Shown: positions 1 to 9,538 of the stretch, piece by piece
Numbering within the stretch: the stretch's first letter is position 1
How the letters are laid out: the number at the start of each line of letters is the position of its first letter
From: Chlorobiota bacterium
GTDB taxonomy: Bacteria; Bacteroidota; Bacteroidia; Bacteroidales; F082
NCBI GenBank assembly: GCA_030596395.1
Contig: JAUVKF010000005.1
Span: 18,004 to 82,003 of the forward strand
Direction of reading: 5' to 3'
Length of the DNA stretch: 64,000 nt
Notes under the pieces: generated by a model
What the model was told of the DNA's origin: nothing
Seen by the model: the letters and a program-made list of their open reading frames with translations, nothing else
Database searches by the model: none
Translations under genes and position numbers: made by a program

Positions 1-1
1 A

Positions 2-136
<135 letters not shown>

Positions 137-165
137 ATATTAATTATTAAACCATAACATCAGAT

Positions 166-2193
166 ATGAAAAAGAAACAAATCATTATTAAAGGACTGTT
201 ATTCATTTTTGTCCTGGTAATTTTTGGTAATCATATTAAAGTTAATGCTCAAAATCCACCCGACAATAAAACATTGGTAACAATTGGTGATGAAGCAGTA
301 ACAGTTGGCGAGTTCATGCATATTTATAATAAAAACAATACCCAGTCGAGTATGCAGGAACCCAGTTCAATAGAGGAATACCTCGACTTATTTATCAATT
401 TTAAATTGAAAGTGAAAGAAGCTGTTGACTTGCAATTGGATACCATCGGTGAATTTCAAAAGGAGCTGGCAGGTTACAGGGAACAGCTTGCTAAACCTTA
501 CTTCGTGGATGAAAGTGTAAATGAAGCCTTGTTAAAAGAAGCTTACGACCGCAAACTTTATGATGTACGTGCCAGCCATATTTTAATTATGGTAAACGAA
601 AATGCCACTCCGGAAGACACCCTCGAAGCCTATAATGAAATTACCAGGATCAGGGAAGAAATTGTTGCCGGAAAAGATTTTGGTGAAGCGGCAATTGAAT
701 ATACTGACGACCCATCTGCCCGCGACCGCGAAGAGATCCCCGGCAAACAACGTTATCGCAAGGGTAACAGGGGCGACCTGGGCTATTTTACTGTTTTCAA
801 CATGGTTTATCCTTTCGAGAATGCAGCTTACAAAACACCCGTTGGACAGGTGTCCCAGACAATTCGTACAAGGTTTGGCTACCACCTCGTAAAAGTTACC
901 GATAAAAAAGATGCCCTTGGTGTTGCAGAAGTTGCCCATATATTTGTTAGCCTTAACCCGGCCACAACAACACCTGAGGATTCAGCAAGCAAACAGGAAA
1001 AAATTAACAATATTTCTCAAAAGATAAAGGAAGGAATGCCATTTGAAGATGCTGTTAAACAATATTCAGAGGATAAAGGTTCTGCCCGCAATGATGGTAA
1101 ACTTTCACCTTTTACCTGTAACAGGGTTGTTCCTGAATTTGTAATAGCTGCTCAATCTTTGGAAGTAGGTGAAGTTTCTGATCCGGTTAAAACTTTATAT
1201 GGTTACCACATCATTAAATTGATCAGTCGCGACACACCGGGAACTTTTGAGGAAGAATCGGAAAAACTAAAAGAACGTATTAAAAAAGATGACCGCTCCC
1301 ATAAAAGTGAAGATGCAGTATTGCAGCGTATAAAAGCGGAGAATAAACTCAAGATATACGGTAAGGCGAAACTGGCTTTATTGGCCGAAATAGATACATC
1401 TTTATTAAACGCTGCCTTTAAAGCTGATACTTTTGCTACTTTTATAAAGCCGATTATGAAAATTGGAAAAGATAAATACAGCCAGTATGATTTTGCCCTG
1501 TATGTTGAGGAAAATCAACGGAAACAAACCGACATAGATAAGGACGTTTACCTGGAGAATTTATTTGCTGAATTTGTAAATAAAAATTGTCTGGCTTTTG
1601 AAGATAGGAATCTTGAAGAAAATTATCCTGAATTCAAAGCATTGATGCGCGAATATCATGATGGAATTTTACTCTTTAACCTGACCGATGAAAAAGTATG
1701 GACGAAAGCAGTAAAAGACACCACTGGTCTTGAAAATTATTTTAGCGAACATAACGACAAATATGTTTGGGATGATAGAGTAGATGCTACTATTTATCAA
1801 ATCAGGAATGAAAACGATTTGGAGAAAGTAAGGGCTATAGTTAGCGAAAATGAAAGCGATGGCGACATTGCACGGATACTTGACGAAGATAGCATACAAT
1901 CTGTTAAAATAATTCCTGGAAAATTTGAAAAAGGTGATAACCAATATATTGACAGAATAGAGTGGAAAGCAGGAAATCTTGAAGAGGCTTCATCAGATGT
2001 TGAGAAACTGGTAACCATCGTTAAAATAAAAGAGGTTTTACCTCCACAGCAAAAAGCATTTAATGAGGCGCGTGGTATTGCAACTGCTGATTACCAGGGC
2101 TTTCTTGAAGAGGCGTGGATTAAACAATTAAAGGAAAAATACCCCGTTGTAATCAACCAGGAGGTGCTTAAGCAAATATTGGCATCTGAATAG
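166..2193 (+). CDS. Periplasmic peptidylprolyl isomerase with two parvulin domains
   Basis: A 675-residue secreted foldase of the SurA/PpiD type. It has a Sec signal peptide (about residues 1-28, ending NAQ), a helical chaperone segment (about 35-130), then two PpiC-type rotamase domains: one from RASHILI (about 134) to GYHLVKV, and one from EVAHIFVSL (about 254) to GYHIIKLI (about 350). The C-terminal 300 residues have no domain I recognise. By family it should isomerise prolyl bonds in or chaperone unfolded outer-membrane proteins in the periplasm. It is first of three consecutive foldase-like genes, which suggests a dedicated outer-membrane protein folding operon. The ATG start is directly followed by a classic signal sequence. 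Function is well supported; substrates are unknown. Confidence 0.9.
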   Translation: MKKKQIIIKGLLFIFVLVIFGNHIKVNAQNPPDNKTLVTIGDEAVTVGEFMHIYNKNNTQSSMQEPSSIEEYLDLFINFKLKVKEAVDLQLDTIGEFQKELAGYREQLAKPYFVDESVNEALLKEAYDRKLYDVRASHILIMVNENATPEDTLEAYNEITRIREEIVAGKDFGEAAIEYTDDPSARDREEIPGKQRYRKGNRGDLGYFTVFNMVYPFENAAYKTPVGQVSQTIRTRFGYHLVKVTDKKDALGVAEVAHIFVSLNPATTTPEDSASKQEKINNISQKIKEGMPFEDAVKQYSEDKGSARNDGKLSPFTCNRVVPEFVIAAQSLEVGEVSDPVKTLYGYHIIKLISRDTPGTFEEESEKLKERIKKDDRSHKSEDAVLQRIKAENKLKIYGKAKLALLAEIDTSLLNAAFKADTFATFIKPIMKIGKDKYSQYDFALYVEENQRKQTDIDKDVYLENLFAEFVNKNCLAFEDRNLEENYPEFKALMREYHDGILLFNLTDEKVWTKAVKDTTGLENYFSEHNDKYVWDDRVDATIYQIRNENDLEKVRAIVSENESDGDIARILDEDSIQSVKIIPGKFEKGDNQYIDRIEWKAGNLEEASSDVEKLVTIVKIKEVLPPQQKAFNEARGIATADYQGFLEEAWIKQLKEKYPVVINQEVLKQILASE

Positions 2194-2355
2194 AAACAAG
2201 AAATATCTACCCTTGAAGAAGGTGGCTTTGAATTTCACCGAATGGGCGCTTTTATTATTAAACGAAAGAATTGGAATGGTGGCATTATTCCAGGCATCAT
2301 TATCATGTTTTAACGAACGAGGAATATAACCACCATCAAAGAAGTGGTTTTCTAA

Positions 2356-3222
2356 ATGAAATATAAACTGAACAGCTTAATCATTTTTGTTAGTCTGGCT
2401 TTACTTGTTGGCGGCTGTGACCCGGCGATCAATAACGAAAAAGGAACTGTTATTGCCAAAGTGCACAACAAATACCTTTACGAAAGTGATATTAAAGGGC
2501 TTGTTCCACGGGGAACTTCGTTGCACGACAGTATTGTGATGGTAAAAAACTTTTCCGACAACTGGATCAAAACCCGGCTGATGGTGGAACAGGCCAAAAA
2601 AAACCTCCCGGAACAACAGCTTGATTTTGACCAGCAGCTTGATGATTACCGAAATTCGCTAATTATTTACCGGTATGAAACAGAGTTGATTAACCAGATG
2701 CTGGATACTATTGTTAATGACGAGGAAATTGAAAAGTATTACAATGAACACCTCAGTGATTTTGAGTTAAAGGAAAATATTGTCAAGCTTCAGTATGTAA
2801 TTGTCGATCAGGATAGCGAAGAAGAAACCCTTTTCAGGGAAATATTCAAATTACCCGACTCGCTAATGCTTGATTCGTTGGAAGCATCTGGTAAGTTATA
2901 CGCCAGAAGTTATTTTCTGGATACGGCTTATTGGTTCAGATTTGATGATTTGTTGCAGACAATTCCAATTGAAACCTACAACCAGGAGTTATTTCTTAAG
3001 GGCCGAAGATTTATTGAATTATCCGATAACCAGTTCACTTATCTGCTTAATTTTGTTGATTTTAAAATTAAGGACGATGCCTCACCACTCGATTTTGAGC
3101 GTAATGATATAATCAGCATAATCATCAACAGGCGCAAAAGGGAACTTATAAAAAAGGTCAGAAAAGACCTATATGTAAAAGCAGTTGAGAATAAGGAATT
3201 TGAAGTTTATTACAATGATTAA
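2356..3222 (+). CDS. SurA-like lipoprotein without a rotamase domain
   Basis: A 288-residue predicted lipoprotein. The N terminus is a hydrophobic signal with the lipobox LVGGC, Cys21 being the lipidation site. The mature part resembles the helical N-terminal chaperone domain of SurA/PpiC proteins (charged helices, a segment around WIKTRLMVEQAKKN, then EIEKYYNEH). I see no parvulin domain with the usual HILI and GYH motifs. It lies between two parvulin proteins and its end overlaps the next start by 8 bases, so translational coupling with surA is likely. It is probably a membrane-anchored holdase or co-chaperone. This is inferred from context and weak sequence resemblance. Confidence 0.7.
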   Translation: MKYKLNSLIIFVSLALLVGGCDPAINNEKGTVIAKVHNKYLYESDIKGLVPRGTSLHDSIVMVKNFSDNWIKTRLMVEQAKKNLPEQQLDFDQQLDDYRNSLIIYRYETELINQMLDTIVNDEEIEKYYNEHLSDFELKENIVKLQYVIVDQDSEEETLFREIFKLPDSLMLDSLEASGKLYARSYFLDTAYWFRFDDLLQTIPIETYNQELFLKGRRFIELSDNQFTYLLNFVDFKIKDDASPLDFERNDIISIIINRRKRELIKKVRKDLYVKAVENKEFEVYYND

Positions 3223-4606
3223 AAAAAACATATACGCTGTTACAGTCTTTTATTCGATACCATTCATTTTGCTGAATCTGCTTTTTGGAATTGCTGCAGC
3301 GCAGGATGAGGAACAAGGGGAAGAACATATCATTGACCAGGTAGTTGCAGTAGTTGGTAAAAATATTGTGTTGGAGTCGGATATAGAAAACCAATATGCT
3401 CAATACAGGATGCAGGGTGGTGTAAGTGGAAGCGCTTCTGAAATCAGATGCAAATTGCTCGAAGATATCCTCTACCAAAAACTGATGGTTGCTCAGGCTG
3501 AATTTGATAGCGTAGTTGTTAATGAGGGCCAGGTGAACAGCGAAATGGATAGAAGGATATCAAGTTTCATCAACCAATTTGGGTCGCAGGAAAAAATGGA
3601 GAAATACTATGGTAGGAAAATGGTGGAGATCAAAGCCGAACTTTTTAGTATTATCGAAGAACAATTACTGGCACAACAGGTACAGCAAACCATAGTAAGT
3701 AATATTACCGTAACACCATCTGAAATAAAATCATTTTACCGGTCAATTCCTGAGGACAGTATTCCGCTCATCAAGACTGAATATGTAATTGCACAGATTG
3801 TTAAAAACCCTCCAATCAGCATTGAAGAAAAATTAAGGGTGAAGGAACAATTAATGGAATTACGGAAACGGATCCTCAAGGGAGAAAATTTTTCAACCAT
3901 GGCCATATTGTATTCTGAAGATCCGGGGTCGGCAAAAAAAGGAGGCGAACTTGGATTTTACGGGCGTGGCCAACTTTACCCTGAGTTTGAAGGCGTAGCT
4001 TTTAAATTGAAGGAAGGGGAAGTTTCCAATATTGTTGAAACTGAAGCTGGTTACCACATTATTCAGATGATTGAACGAAAAGGGGATTTCGTCAATGTCC
4101 GTCACATCCTTTTATCGCCAAAAGTTTCGCCTGTCGATCTGCTAAAAGCCCGTAACCAGTTGGATAGCATTGCACAATTGATCCGCGACGACTCCATAAC
4201 TTTTGATGAAGCTGTTAACCAGTTTTCAGATGCTGATGATAAAAACAGTGGTGGGCTTTTAGTTAATCCCTATTCAATGGGAACAACATTCGAACCCGAA
4301 CAACTCGATCCACAGGTATCATTTACCATTGAAAAGATGACAGTTGGTGAAGTATCAAATCCGGTTCCTATGAAAACCGAAGATCATAAAGATGCTTACC
4401 GTATCTTATTATTAAAGGAAAAAACCCAACCTCATCGTGCTAACCTTCATGACGATTACTCCAGAATCCAGGAATGGGCACTGCAACAAAAGAAGATGGT
4501 AGCCATTGATGAATGGGTTGATGATAAAATAAAAGATACTTATGTCAGAATTATTGAGTCTTACCAATCTTGCCAGTTCGACCACGATTGGATTTTAAAA
4601 AAATAA
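3215..4606 (+). CDS. surA: SurA-type periplasmic chaperone/peptidylprolyl isomerase
   Basis: From the ATG at 3215 the protein is 463 residues. A TTG further upstream at 3185 is open, but the ATG gives a normal signal peptide (about 1-30) and overlaps the preceding stop by 8 bases. The mature start IIDQVVAVVGKNIVLESDI is the typical SurA N-terminal helix. Two parvulin domains follow: about 187-280 (ending GYHIIQMIE) and about 293-400 (starting VRHILLSP). SurA escorts outer-membrane proteins across the periplasm to the BAM complex; bamA and two skp genes lie elsewhere in this window. Third gene of the foldase cluster. Confidence 0.93.
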   Translation: MIKKNIYAVTVFYSIPFILLNLLFGIAAAQDEEQGEEHIIDQVVAVVGKNIVLESDIENQYAQYRMQGGVSGSASEIRCKLLEDILYQKLMVAQAEFDSVVVNEGQVNSEMDRRISSFINQFGSQEKMEKYYGRKMVEIKAELFSIIEEQLLAQQVQQTIVSNITVTPSEIKSFYRSIPEDSIPLIKTEYVIAQIVKNPPISIEEKLRVKEQLMELRKRILKGENFSTMAILYSEDPGSAKKGGELGFYGRGQLYPEFEGVAFKLKEGEVSNIVETEAGYHIIQMIERKGDFVNVRHILLSPKVSPVDLLKARNQLDSIAQLIRDDSITFDEAVNQFSDADDKNSGGLLVNPYSMGTTFEPEQLDPQVSFTIEKMTVGEVSNPVPMKTEDHKDAYRILLLKEKTQPHRANLHDDYSRIQEWALQQKKMVAIDEWVDDKIKDTYVRIIESYQSCQFDHDWILKK

Positions 4607-4620
4607 TTAAAAACCGACTT

Positions 4621-4628
4621 CACTTTTG
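4621..4628 (+). promoter_or_regulatory. Weak Bacteroidota -7 box upstream of moxR
   Basis: CACTTTTG differs by one base from TAnnTTTG. It lies 14 bases before the moxR ATG at 4643, or 35 before the ATG at 4664. No clear TTTG is seen at the usual distance upstream. Confidence 0.35.
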
Positions 4629-4642
4629 CACATTTAAAATAG

Positions 4643-5632
4643 ATGCCGGTAAAATTTAAAAAAATGAACTATCAATCAGACGTAGAGGCAATAAATGCCT
4701 TTGTTGAAAAATATACAGCGCTGAAAAGCGAAATCGGAAAAGTAATTGTTGGGCAGGATAAAATAGTGATGCAAACACTTTTATCCATTTTCAGCCAAGG
4801 ACATGTTCTTTTGGTTGGCGTTCCGGGCCTGGCAAAAACACTGTTGGTAAACACAATTGGACAAGTACTTGGCCTGACCTATAGCCGCATCCAGTTTACC
4901 CCCGACCTGATGCCTTCCGATATTATCGGCACTGAAATACTTGATGAGACACGCCATTTTAAATTCATCAAAGGGCCGGTTTTTGCCAACATCGTACTTG
5001 CTGATGAGATAAATCGTACTCCGCCTAAAACACAATCGGCGCTTCTTGAAGCCATGCAGGAAAAATCGGTTACCGTTGCCGGTGAATCGTATAAGCTTGA
5101 AGAACCATTTTTCGTTCTGGCTACCCAAAACCCAATCGAACAGGAAGGAACATACCCTTTACCGGAAGCTCAACTCGACAGGTTCATGTTTAATTTAATC
5201 CTCGATTATCCCTCATTCGATGAAGAATTGGATGTGGTTAAACGGACTACTTCTCAAAATCCTGAAATGGTGAATAAGATTCTTGATGCTGAGGAGATCT
5301 TATATTTTCAGCAACTGTTGCGGAAAATTCCGGTTGCAGATAATGTAATGGATTTTGCGGTAAAACTTGTTTCAAGAACCCGCCCGGGAACCTCCTCGGC
5401 CCACGAATGGGCTGATAAATACCTGAACTGGGGTGCAGGGCCCAGGGCATCGCAATACCTGATCATCGGTGCTAAAACCCACGCTGCCATCATGGGAAAA
5501 TATTCACCGGATATTGAAGACGTCAGGGCTGTTGCACTGCCTATACTGCGCCACCGGATTGTTAGAAATTACAAAGCCGAAGCCGAAAGGGTTGATACGG
5601 ATGTTATCATTAAAAAATTTATGGAAATATAA
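4643..5632 (+). CDS. moxR: MoxR-family AAA+ ATPase
   Basis: A 329-residue MoxR ATPase. Walker A is GVPGLAKT (about residues 59-66), Walker B is VLADEINR (about 117-124), followed by the sensor stretch ATQNPIEQEGTYPLPEAQLDRF. These proteins act as chaperones that activate or mature partner proteins, often with von Willebrand factor A domain partners (Bat proteins in Bacteroidota). No Bat genes follow here; an acyltransferase does, so this copy is separated from its usual partners. An in-frame ATG at 4664 (MNYQSDVE) is an equally reasonable start. Family is certain; client is unknown. Confidence 0.93.
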   Translation: MPVKFKKMNYQSDVEAINAFVEKYTALKSEIGKVIVGQDKIVMQTLLSIFSQGHVLLVGVPGLAKTLLVNTIGQVLGLTYSRIQFTPDLMPSDIIGTEILDETRHFKFIKGPVFANIVLADEINRTPPKTQSALLEAMQEKSVTVAGESYKLEEPFFVLATQNPIEQEGTYPLPEAQLDRFMFNLILDYPSFDEELDVVKRTTSQNPEMVNKILDAEEILYFQQLLRKIPVADNVMDFAVKLVSRTRPGTSSAHEWADKYLNWGAGPRASQYLIIGAKTHAAIMGKYSPDIEDVRAVALPILRHRIVRNYKAEAERVDTDVIIKKFMEI

Positions 5633-5715
5633 TTTTTTGTTTACTGAAAGATGATTAATCCTGGTATAATTTCTTTATCTGATAAATTGTCTTATTTTTA
5701 TAAAATAATAAGCCA

Positions 5716-6861
5716 ATGAATATGTCGGAAAATGATTTTGATGCCATTCGTCCTTACCATCAACACGAGATTCCTGCAGCCTTAAAAAGAATAGCAAGCG
5801 ACCCGCTTTTTCAGCAACTAATGAGTTACCTGTTTCCTGTGGAAAAGCACGAAGAGTTGACAAAAATGTTATTGAAGGCAAAAAGTACTGATGAATATCA
5901 AAAGGCATTTATGTTTCCGGTTATACGGTCGATTGTAGATAAAACTGCAGAGGAACTTACACTTTCCGGGATGGAATATATTTCGGATCAAAGTTCAAAT
6001 GTTTTCATCGCAAATCATCGTGATATTATTTTAGACTCAGCAATATTGGGTTTATTATTGCTTGAGCATGATTTCAAGACCTGTGAAATTGCCTGGGGAG
6101 ATAACCTGATAATATCAAAATTTATTGAAGATATCGGTAAATCGAATCGTATGATCACTGTATTCAGAGAAGGAACGCCTAAAGAGATTTTTAAGAATTC
6201 ACAAAGGCTCTCCAAATACATCAGGCAGTCAGTGACAAAAAGAAATCAGTCGGTTTGGATAGCGCAACGAAAAGGACGGGCCAAGGACGGTATTGATTTA
6301 ACTGATGTGGGTGTTTTAAAAATGCTCAGCCTGTCAGGCGATGCAGATATCATTCAATCAATCCGTGAATTGAACATTACACCGCTTACCATTTCTTACG
6401 AATGGGAACCCTGCGATGGAATGAAAGTAAGGGAACTCTATTTGTCTGAATATCACGCATATATTAAAGATGAACACGAAGACCTGAGAAGTATTATTGG
6501 TGGTGTTGTTTCTAACAAAGGACGAATTCATATTAATATCGGTCAAAAACTTAATAAATTACTGGATAAAGTAGATCGTAGCTTGCGGAAAAATGAAATC
6601 CTTCAGGAAATCGCCAACCTGATTGATAAACAAATCCATCGGAACTATAAGTTGTGGCCATCAAACTATTATGCTTACGACTTACTGGCCAACCAACAGC
6701 AATTCGCTGATAAATACGATGAGGAAACAAAAAAAATATTTGCTAAACGCCTTGATTATACGCAGGAAATAATAAATGGCGATCGGGATAAAATAAGACA
6801 GCTTTTTATAAATATCTATGCTAACCCGGTTGTAAACCAGATGGTATCAAATCAGGTCTAA
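5716..6861 (+). CDS. Glycerolipid-type acyltransferase
   Basis: A 381-residue protein with an acyltransferase (PlsC/GPAT-like) core. The segment FIANHRDIILDSAIL (about residues 97-111) corresponds to motif I; here the spacing is H-x5-D (His101, Asp107) rather than the standard H-x4-D. A downstream REGTPKEIF stretch fits the glycerol-phosphate-binding motif, and the region around WIAQRKGRAKDGID is also conserved-looking. By family it transfers an acyl chain to a glycerol phosphate or related lipid at the inner membrane. No membrane helix is obvious. ATG at 5716 or the second ATG two codons later could be used. It stands alone between moxR and the ammonia-lyase operon. Confidence 0.75.
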   Translation: MNMSENDFDAIRPYHQHEIPAALKRIASDPLFQQLMSYLFPVEKHEELTKMLLKAKSTDEYQKAFMFPVIRSIVDKTAEELTLSGMEYISDQSSNVFIANHRDIILDSAILGLLLLEHDFKTCEIAWGDNLIISKFIEDIGKSNRMITVFREGTPKEIFKNSQRLSKYIRQSVTKRNQSVWIAQRKGRAKDGIDLTDVGVLKMLSLSGDADIIQSIRELNITPLTISYEWEPCDGMKVRELYLSEYHAYIKDEHEDLRSIIGGVVSNKGRIHINIGQKLNKLLDKVDRSLRKNEILQEIANLIDKQIHRNYKLWPSNYYAYDLLANQQQFADKYDEETKKIFAKRLDYTQEIINGDRDKIRQLFINIYANPVVNQMVSNQV

Positions 6862-6932
6862 GTCAACCATAAAACAGGAGTTGATTAACAAAATGATTAG
6901 TTATACCACTGTTATTTCATTTTTTTCTTTCA

Positions 6933-6963
6933 TTTAGTTTTTCCAATCATTATTGTACTTTTG
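6933..6963 (+). promoter_or_regulatory. Promoter of the ammonia-lyase operon
   Basis: A perfect -7 box TACTTTTG (6956-6963) has a near-match -33 element TTTA at 6933-6936 with 19 bases between. The start codon at 7001 gives a leader of roughly 30 bases. The form matches the Bacteroidota housekeeping promoter TTTG/TAnnTTTG. Confidence 0.6.
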
Positions 6964-7000
6964 CAGCTTATAATTACTAGGCAGATCAATTGTTTGCATA

Positions 7001-8545
7001 ATGGTTAATATTTCTAAGGAACGGCTACTTTTTTCTGATTATTTCAATATCTTATTCGAAAACAGCAATATCTCAGTTGATACAGCTACCATTGTTAATG
7101 TTGGTAGTTGCTTCAATTTTTTGAAGGGTTTCCTGGAAAACAAAGTTATCTATGGGGTAAATACGGGTTTGGGGCCTATGGCGCAATACCGTGTTGAAAC
7201 TGATGATCAGCAAAAGCTTCAGTACAACCTGATCAGAAGCCATGCTGCTGGGAGCGGAAATGCCCTTACACCATTGTATGTTAAAGCCTCTATGATCAGC
7301 CGTTTAAAAAGCCTGGCTCTGGGCTATTCAGGCATTCATCCTGATGTAATAGAATTATTAGTTACCTTAATTAATGCTAACGTCATGCCCTATATTCCTG
7401 AGCATGGTGGTGTTGGAGCCAGTGGCGATTTGGTTCAGCTTTCGCACATTGCCCTTGTTTTAATTGGTGAGGGTAAAGTTTATTACAATAACAAATGGCA
7501 GGAAACCATAAAAGTGTTTGACGAGCTGAATATCAAGCCTTTAAAAATCCACCTTCGGGAGGGCTTGGGTATGATTAATGGTACTTCAGTTATGTCAGGA
7601 ATTGGTATCGTTAATACTATCAGGGCCAAGCAATTGATCAACTGGTCGGTGATGGCTTCTTCTTTAATTAACGAAATTGTAAAGTCATTCGACGACCACT
7701 TTTCCAAAGAGTTAAATTCTACAAAAAAGCATAATGGTCAGCAGATTATTGCTGATGCCATGCGCCTGACCCTGGCCGACAGCAAATTGATCGAAAAACG
7801 CACCGACCATCTTTATAATGGTAAGATCGAGGAAAAAATCTTTAAACAAAAAATACAGGAATATTACTCATTGCGTTGTGTGCCCCAGGTATTAGGCCCG
7901 GTTTGTGACACTATCCGTGGCGCCGAAGAAGTGTTGGTTAATGAGGTTAATTCTGTTAATGATAACCCCGTAATCGACATGAACAGTAAAACCGTTTATC
8001 ATGGTGGAAATTTTCATGGTGATTATGTTTCGTTTGAAATGGACAAACTGAAGATCGCCATCACAAAAATGTCAATGCTGGCTGAAAGGCAAATCAACTT
8101 TTTGATGAACCACAAACTGAATGAGATCCTGCCGCCATTTGTGAACCTCGGTGTTCTGGGTCTGAACCTTGGCCTTCAGGGAACACAATTTACTGCGGTT
8201 TCAACCGTAGCTGAAAATCAAACATTGTCCAACCCGATGTATATCCACAGCATCCCCAATAACAACGATAACCAGGATATCGTCAGCATGGGTACCAACG
8301 CTGCATTAATGACCAAAAAGGTGATTGAAAACACATTTGAAGTTTTGGCCGTAGAATTCCTGGCCATTATCCAGGCCGTTGATTACCTGAAGATTCAGGA
8401 CAAATTAGCTACTTCTACTCGAAACAGTTATAACAGTTTAAGAAAAGTCGTTCCTGTTTTTGTTGATGATTCACCAAAATACGATGACCTTAAAAAGATA
8501 AAGGATTTCTTACTTGCCAACGATCCAAAAATTGTAAAAGAATAA
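7001..8545 (+). CDS. Aromatic amino acid ammonia-lyase (probable tyrosine ammonia-lyase)
   Basis: A 514-residue member of the histidine/phenylalanine/tyrosine ammonia-lyase family, which removes ammonia using the MIO cofactor formed from Ala-Ser-Gly. The triad is visible as GGVGASGDLVQLSH (Ala140-Ser141-Gly142), with the catalytic tyrosine in KVIYGVNTGLGPMAQYR (Tyr51). The selectivity pair in NLIRSHAAG is Ser80-His81, the histidase-like pair, not His-Leu as in Rhodobacter tyrosine lyase. From memory, the Flavobacterium johnsoniae tyrosine ammonia-lyase has the same NLIRSH and GPMAQYR segments, so tyrosine to coumarate is my first choice over histidine. A ketoreductase follows after one base and a ketosynthase 1 kb later. 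No hut genes are nearby. This context fits starter-unit supply for flexirubin or aryl-polyene pigment. Confidence 0.85.
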   Translation: MVNISKERLLFSDYFNILFENSNISVDTATIVNVGSCFNFLKGFLENKVIYGVNTGLGPMAQYRVETDDQQKLQYNLIRSHAAGSGNALTPLYVKASMISRLKSLALGYSGIHPDVIELLVTLINANVMPYIPEHGGVGASGDLVQLSHIALVLIGEGKVYYNNKWQETIKVFDELNIKPLKIHLREGLGMINGTSVMSGIGIVNTIRAKQLINWSVMASSLINEIVKSFDDHFSKELNSTKKHNGQQIIADAMRLTLADSKLIEKRTDHLYNGKIEEKIFKQKIQEYYSLRCVPQVLGPVCDTIRGAEEVLVNEVNSVNDNPVIDMNSKTVYHGGNFHGDYVSFEMDKLKIAITKMSMLAERQINFLMNHKLNEILPPFVNLGVLGLNLGLQGTQFTAVSTVAENQTLSNPMYIHSIPNNNDNQDIVSMGTNAALMTKKVIENTFEVLAVEFLAIIQAVDYLKIQDKLATSTRNSYNSLRKVVPVFVDDSPKYDDLKKIKDFLLANDPKIVKE

Positions 8546-8546
8546 T

Positions 8547-9275
8547 ATGAAATACGCACTGGTAACTGGTGGTTCAGGAGGTATCGGACAAGCCATTTGT
8601 ATTAAATTAGCCGGCATGGGATACCATGTATTGGTGCACTATAATTCGGGAAAAGTAGCTGCAGAAAAAGTTGTCAGTATTATTGAGGAATCAAACGGAT
8701 CAGCCGAAACAATTCAATTTGATGTAACCGGTTTTGAGAATGTACAATTGGCTCTCTCAAATTGGAAGAAGAATAACAATGATGTTCATATCTCAGTACT
8801 CGTCAACAATGCCGGTATGTCTAAAGATAATTTGATGATTTGGATGAAGCAGGAAGAATGGTCGAAAGTGATTGACACCAACCTCAATAGTTTCTTTTAT
8901 GTTACATCGCAATTATTGCAGGATATGATTATCAACAAGTTTGGCCGAATTATTAATGTGGTTTCATTATCAGGGTTGAAAGGACTACCCGGCCAAACCA
9001 ATTATTCAGCTGCCAAAGCAGGCGTTATTGGTGCTACCAAGGCGTTGGCCCAGGAGGTAGGCAAGAAAAAAGTAACTGTTAATGCAGTTGCTCCCGGGTA
9101 TATCAGAACCGAAATGATCAAAGAACTGGACGAAAAAGAACTGAAAAAACTGATTCCCGTTAACCGTTTTGGAACTCCTGAAGAAGTTGCTGAGGCAGTG
9201 GGCTTCCTGGCCTCAGAAGGATCATCATATATTACCGGTGAGGTGATTAATATCAACGGTGGTTTATATACCTAA
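8547..9275 (+). CDS. 3-oxoacyl-ACP reductase, FabG-like
   Basis: A 242-residue short-chain dehydrogenase/reductase. The NADPH-binding motif is TGGSGGIGQA (residues 7-16), NNAG is at 87-90, and the catalytic Ser140, Tyr153 and Lys157 are in place (NYSAAKAG). The C terminus GEVININGGLYT is the usual FabG end. It starts one base after the ammonia-lyase stop, so the two are one transcript. In pigment clusters this enzyme reduces the beta-keto group during polyene extension. A housekeeping fatty-acid role is the alternative, but pairing with an ammonia-lyase and a ketosynthase favours the specialised pathway. Confidence 0.88.
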   Translation: MKYALVTGGSGGIGQAICIKLAGMGYHVLVHYNSGKVAAEKVVSIIEESNGSAETIQFDVTGFENVQLALSNWKKNNNDVHISVLVNNAGMSKDNLMIWMKQEEWSKVIDTNLNSFFYVTSQLLQDMIINKFGRIINVVSLSGLKGLPGQTNYSAAKAGVIGATKALAQEVGKKKVTVNAVAPGYIRTEMIKELDEKELKKLIPVNRFGTPEEVAEAVGFLASEGSSYITGEVININGGLYT

Positions 9276-9538
9276 CACGGATAAACCGAAAAAACAAACC
9301 CCAAAAATCAAAATCCAAATAGTTTCTCCCAAAGGGACGCCTTTGGCAGATTATTGCAATTTAGGATTTTTCTGCCTATAAAAACACGAATATCAAACTA
9401 AGATACAAAGTACATCCACCAGCTCAATTTTTATTCAGATGTTATCTCGATTTTCGTTGCCTGCCAGTTAACTTTTCCAAGCGATAATTTCTTAATATTG
9501 CCAGTGAAAACAAATGCCTAAAAATTAAAAACTGATTT
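9276..9538. other. Gap between the ketoreductase and ketosynthase genes
   Basis: 263 bases with no convincing gene. It holds a short hairpin at 9329-9346 (CCAAAGG, loop GACG, CCTTTGG) without a following T run. No clear promoter box precedes the ketosynthase at 9539, so that gene may share the upstream transcript. Confidence 0.5.

Noticed and set aside
602..892. Plus-strand alternative frame of 96 codons inside the first foldase gene
   Set aside because: It is a shadow frame within a well-supported gene; no signal of its own.
2194..2355. Open reading continuing about 38 codons after the first foldase stop codon (possible read-through extension)
   Set aside because: The preceding stop follows a natural protein end, and the extension shows no domain or known motif.
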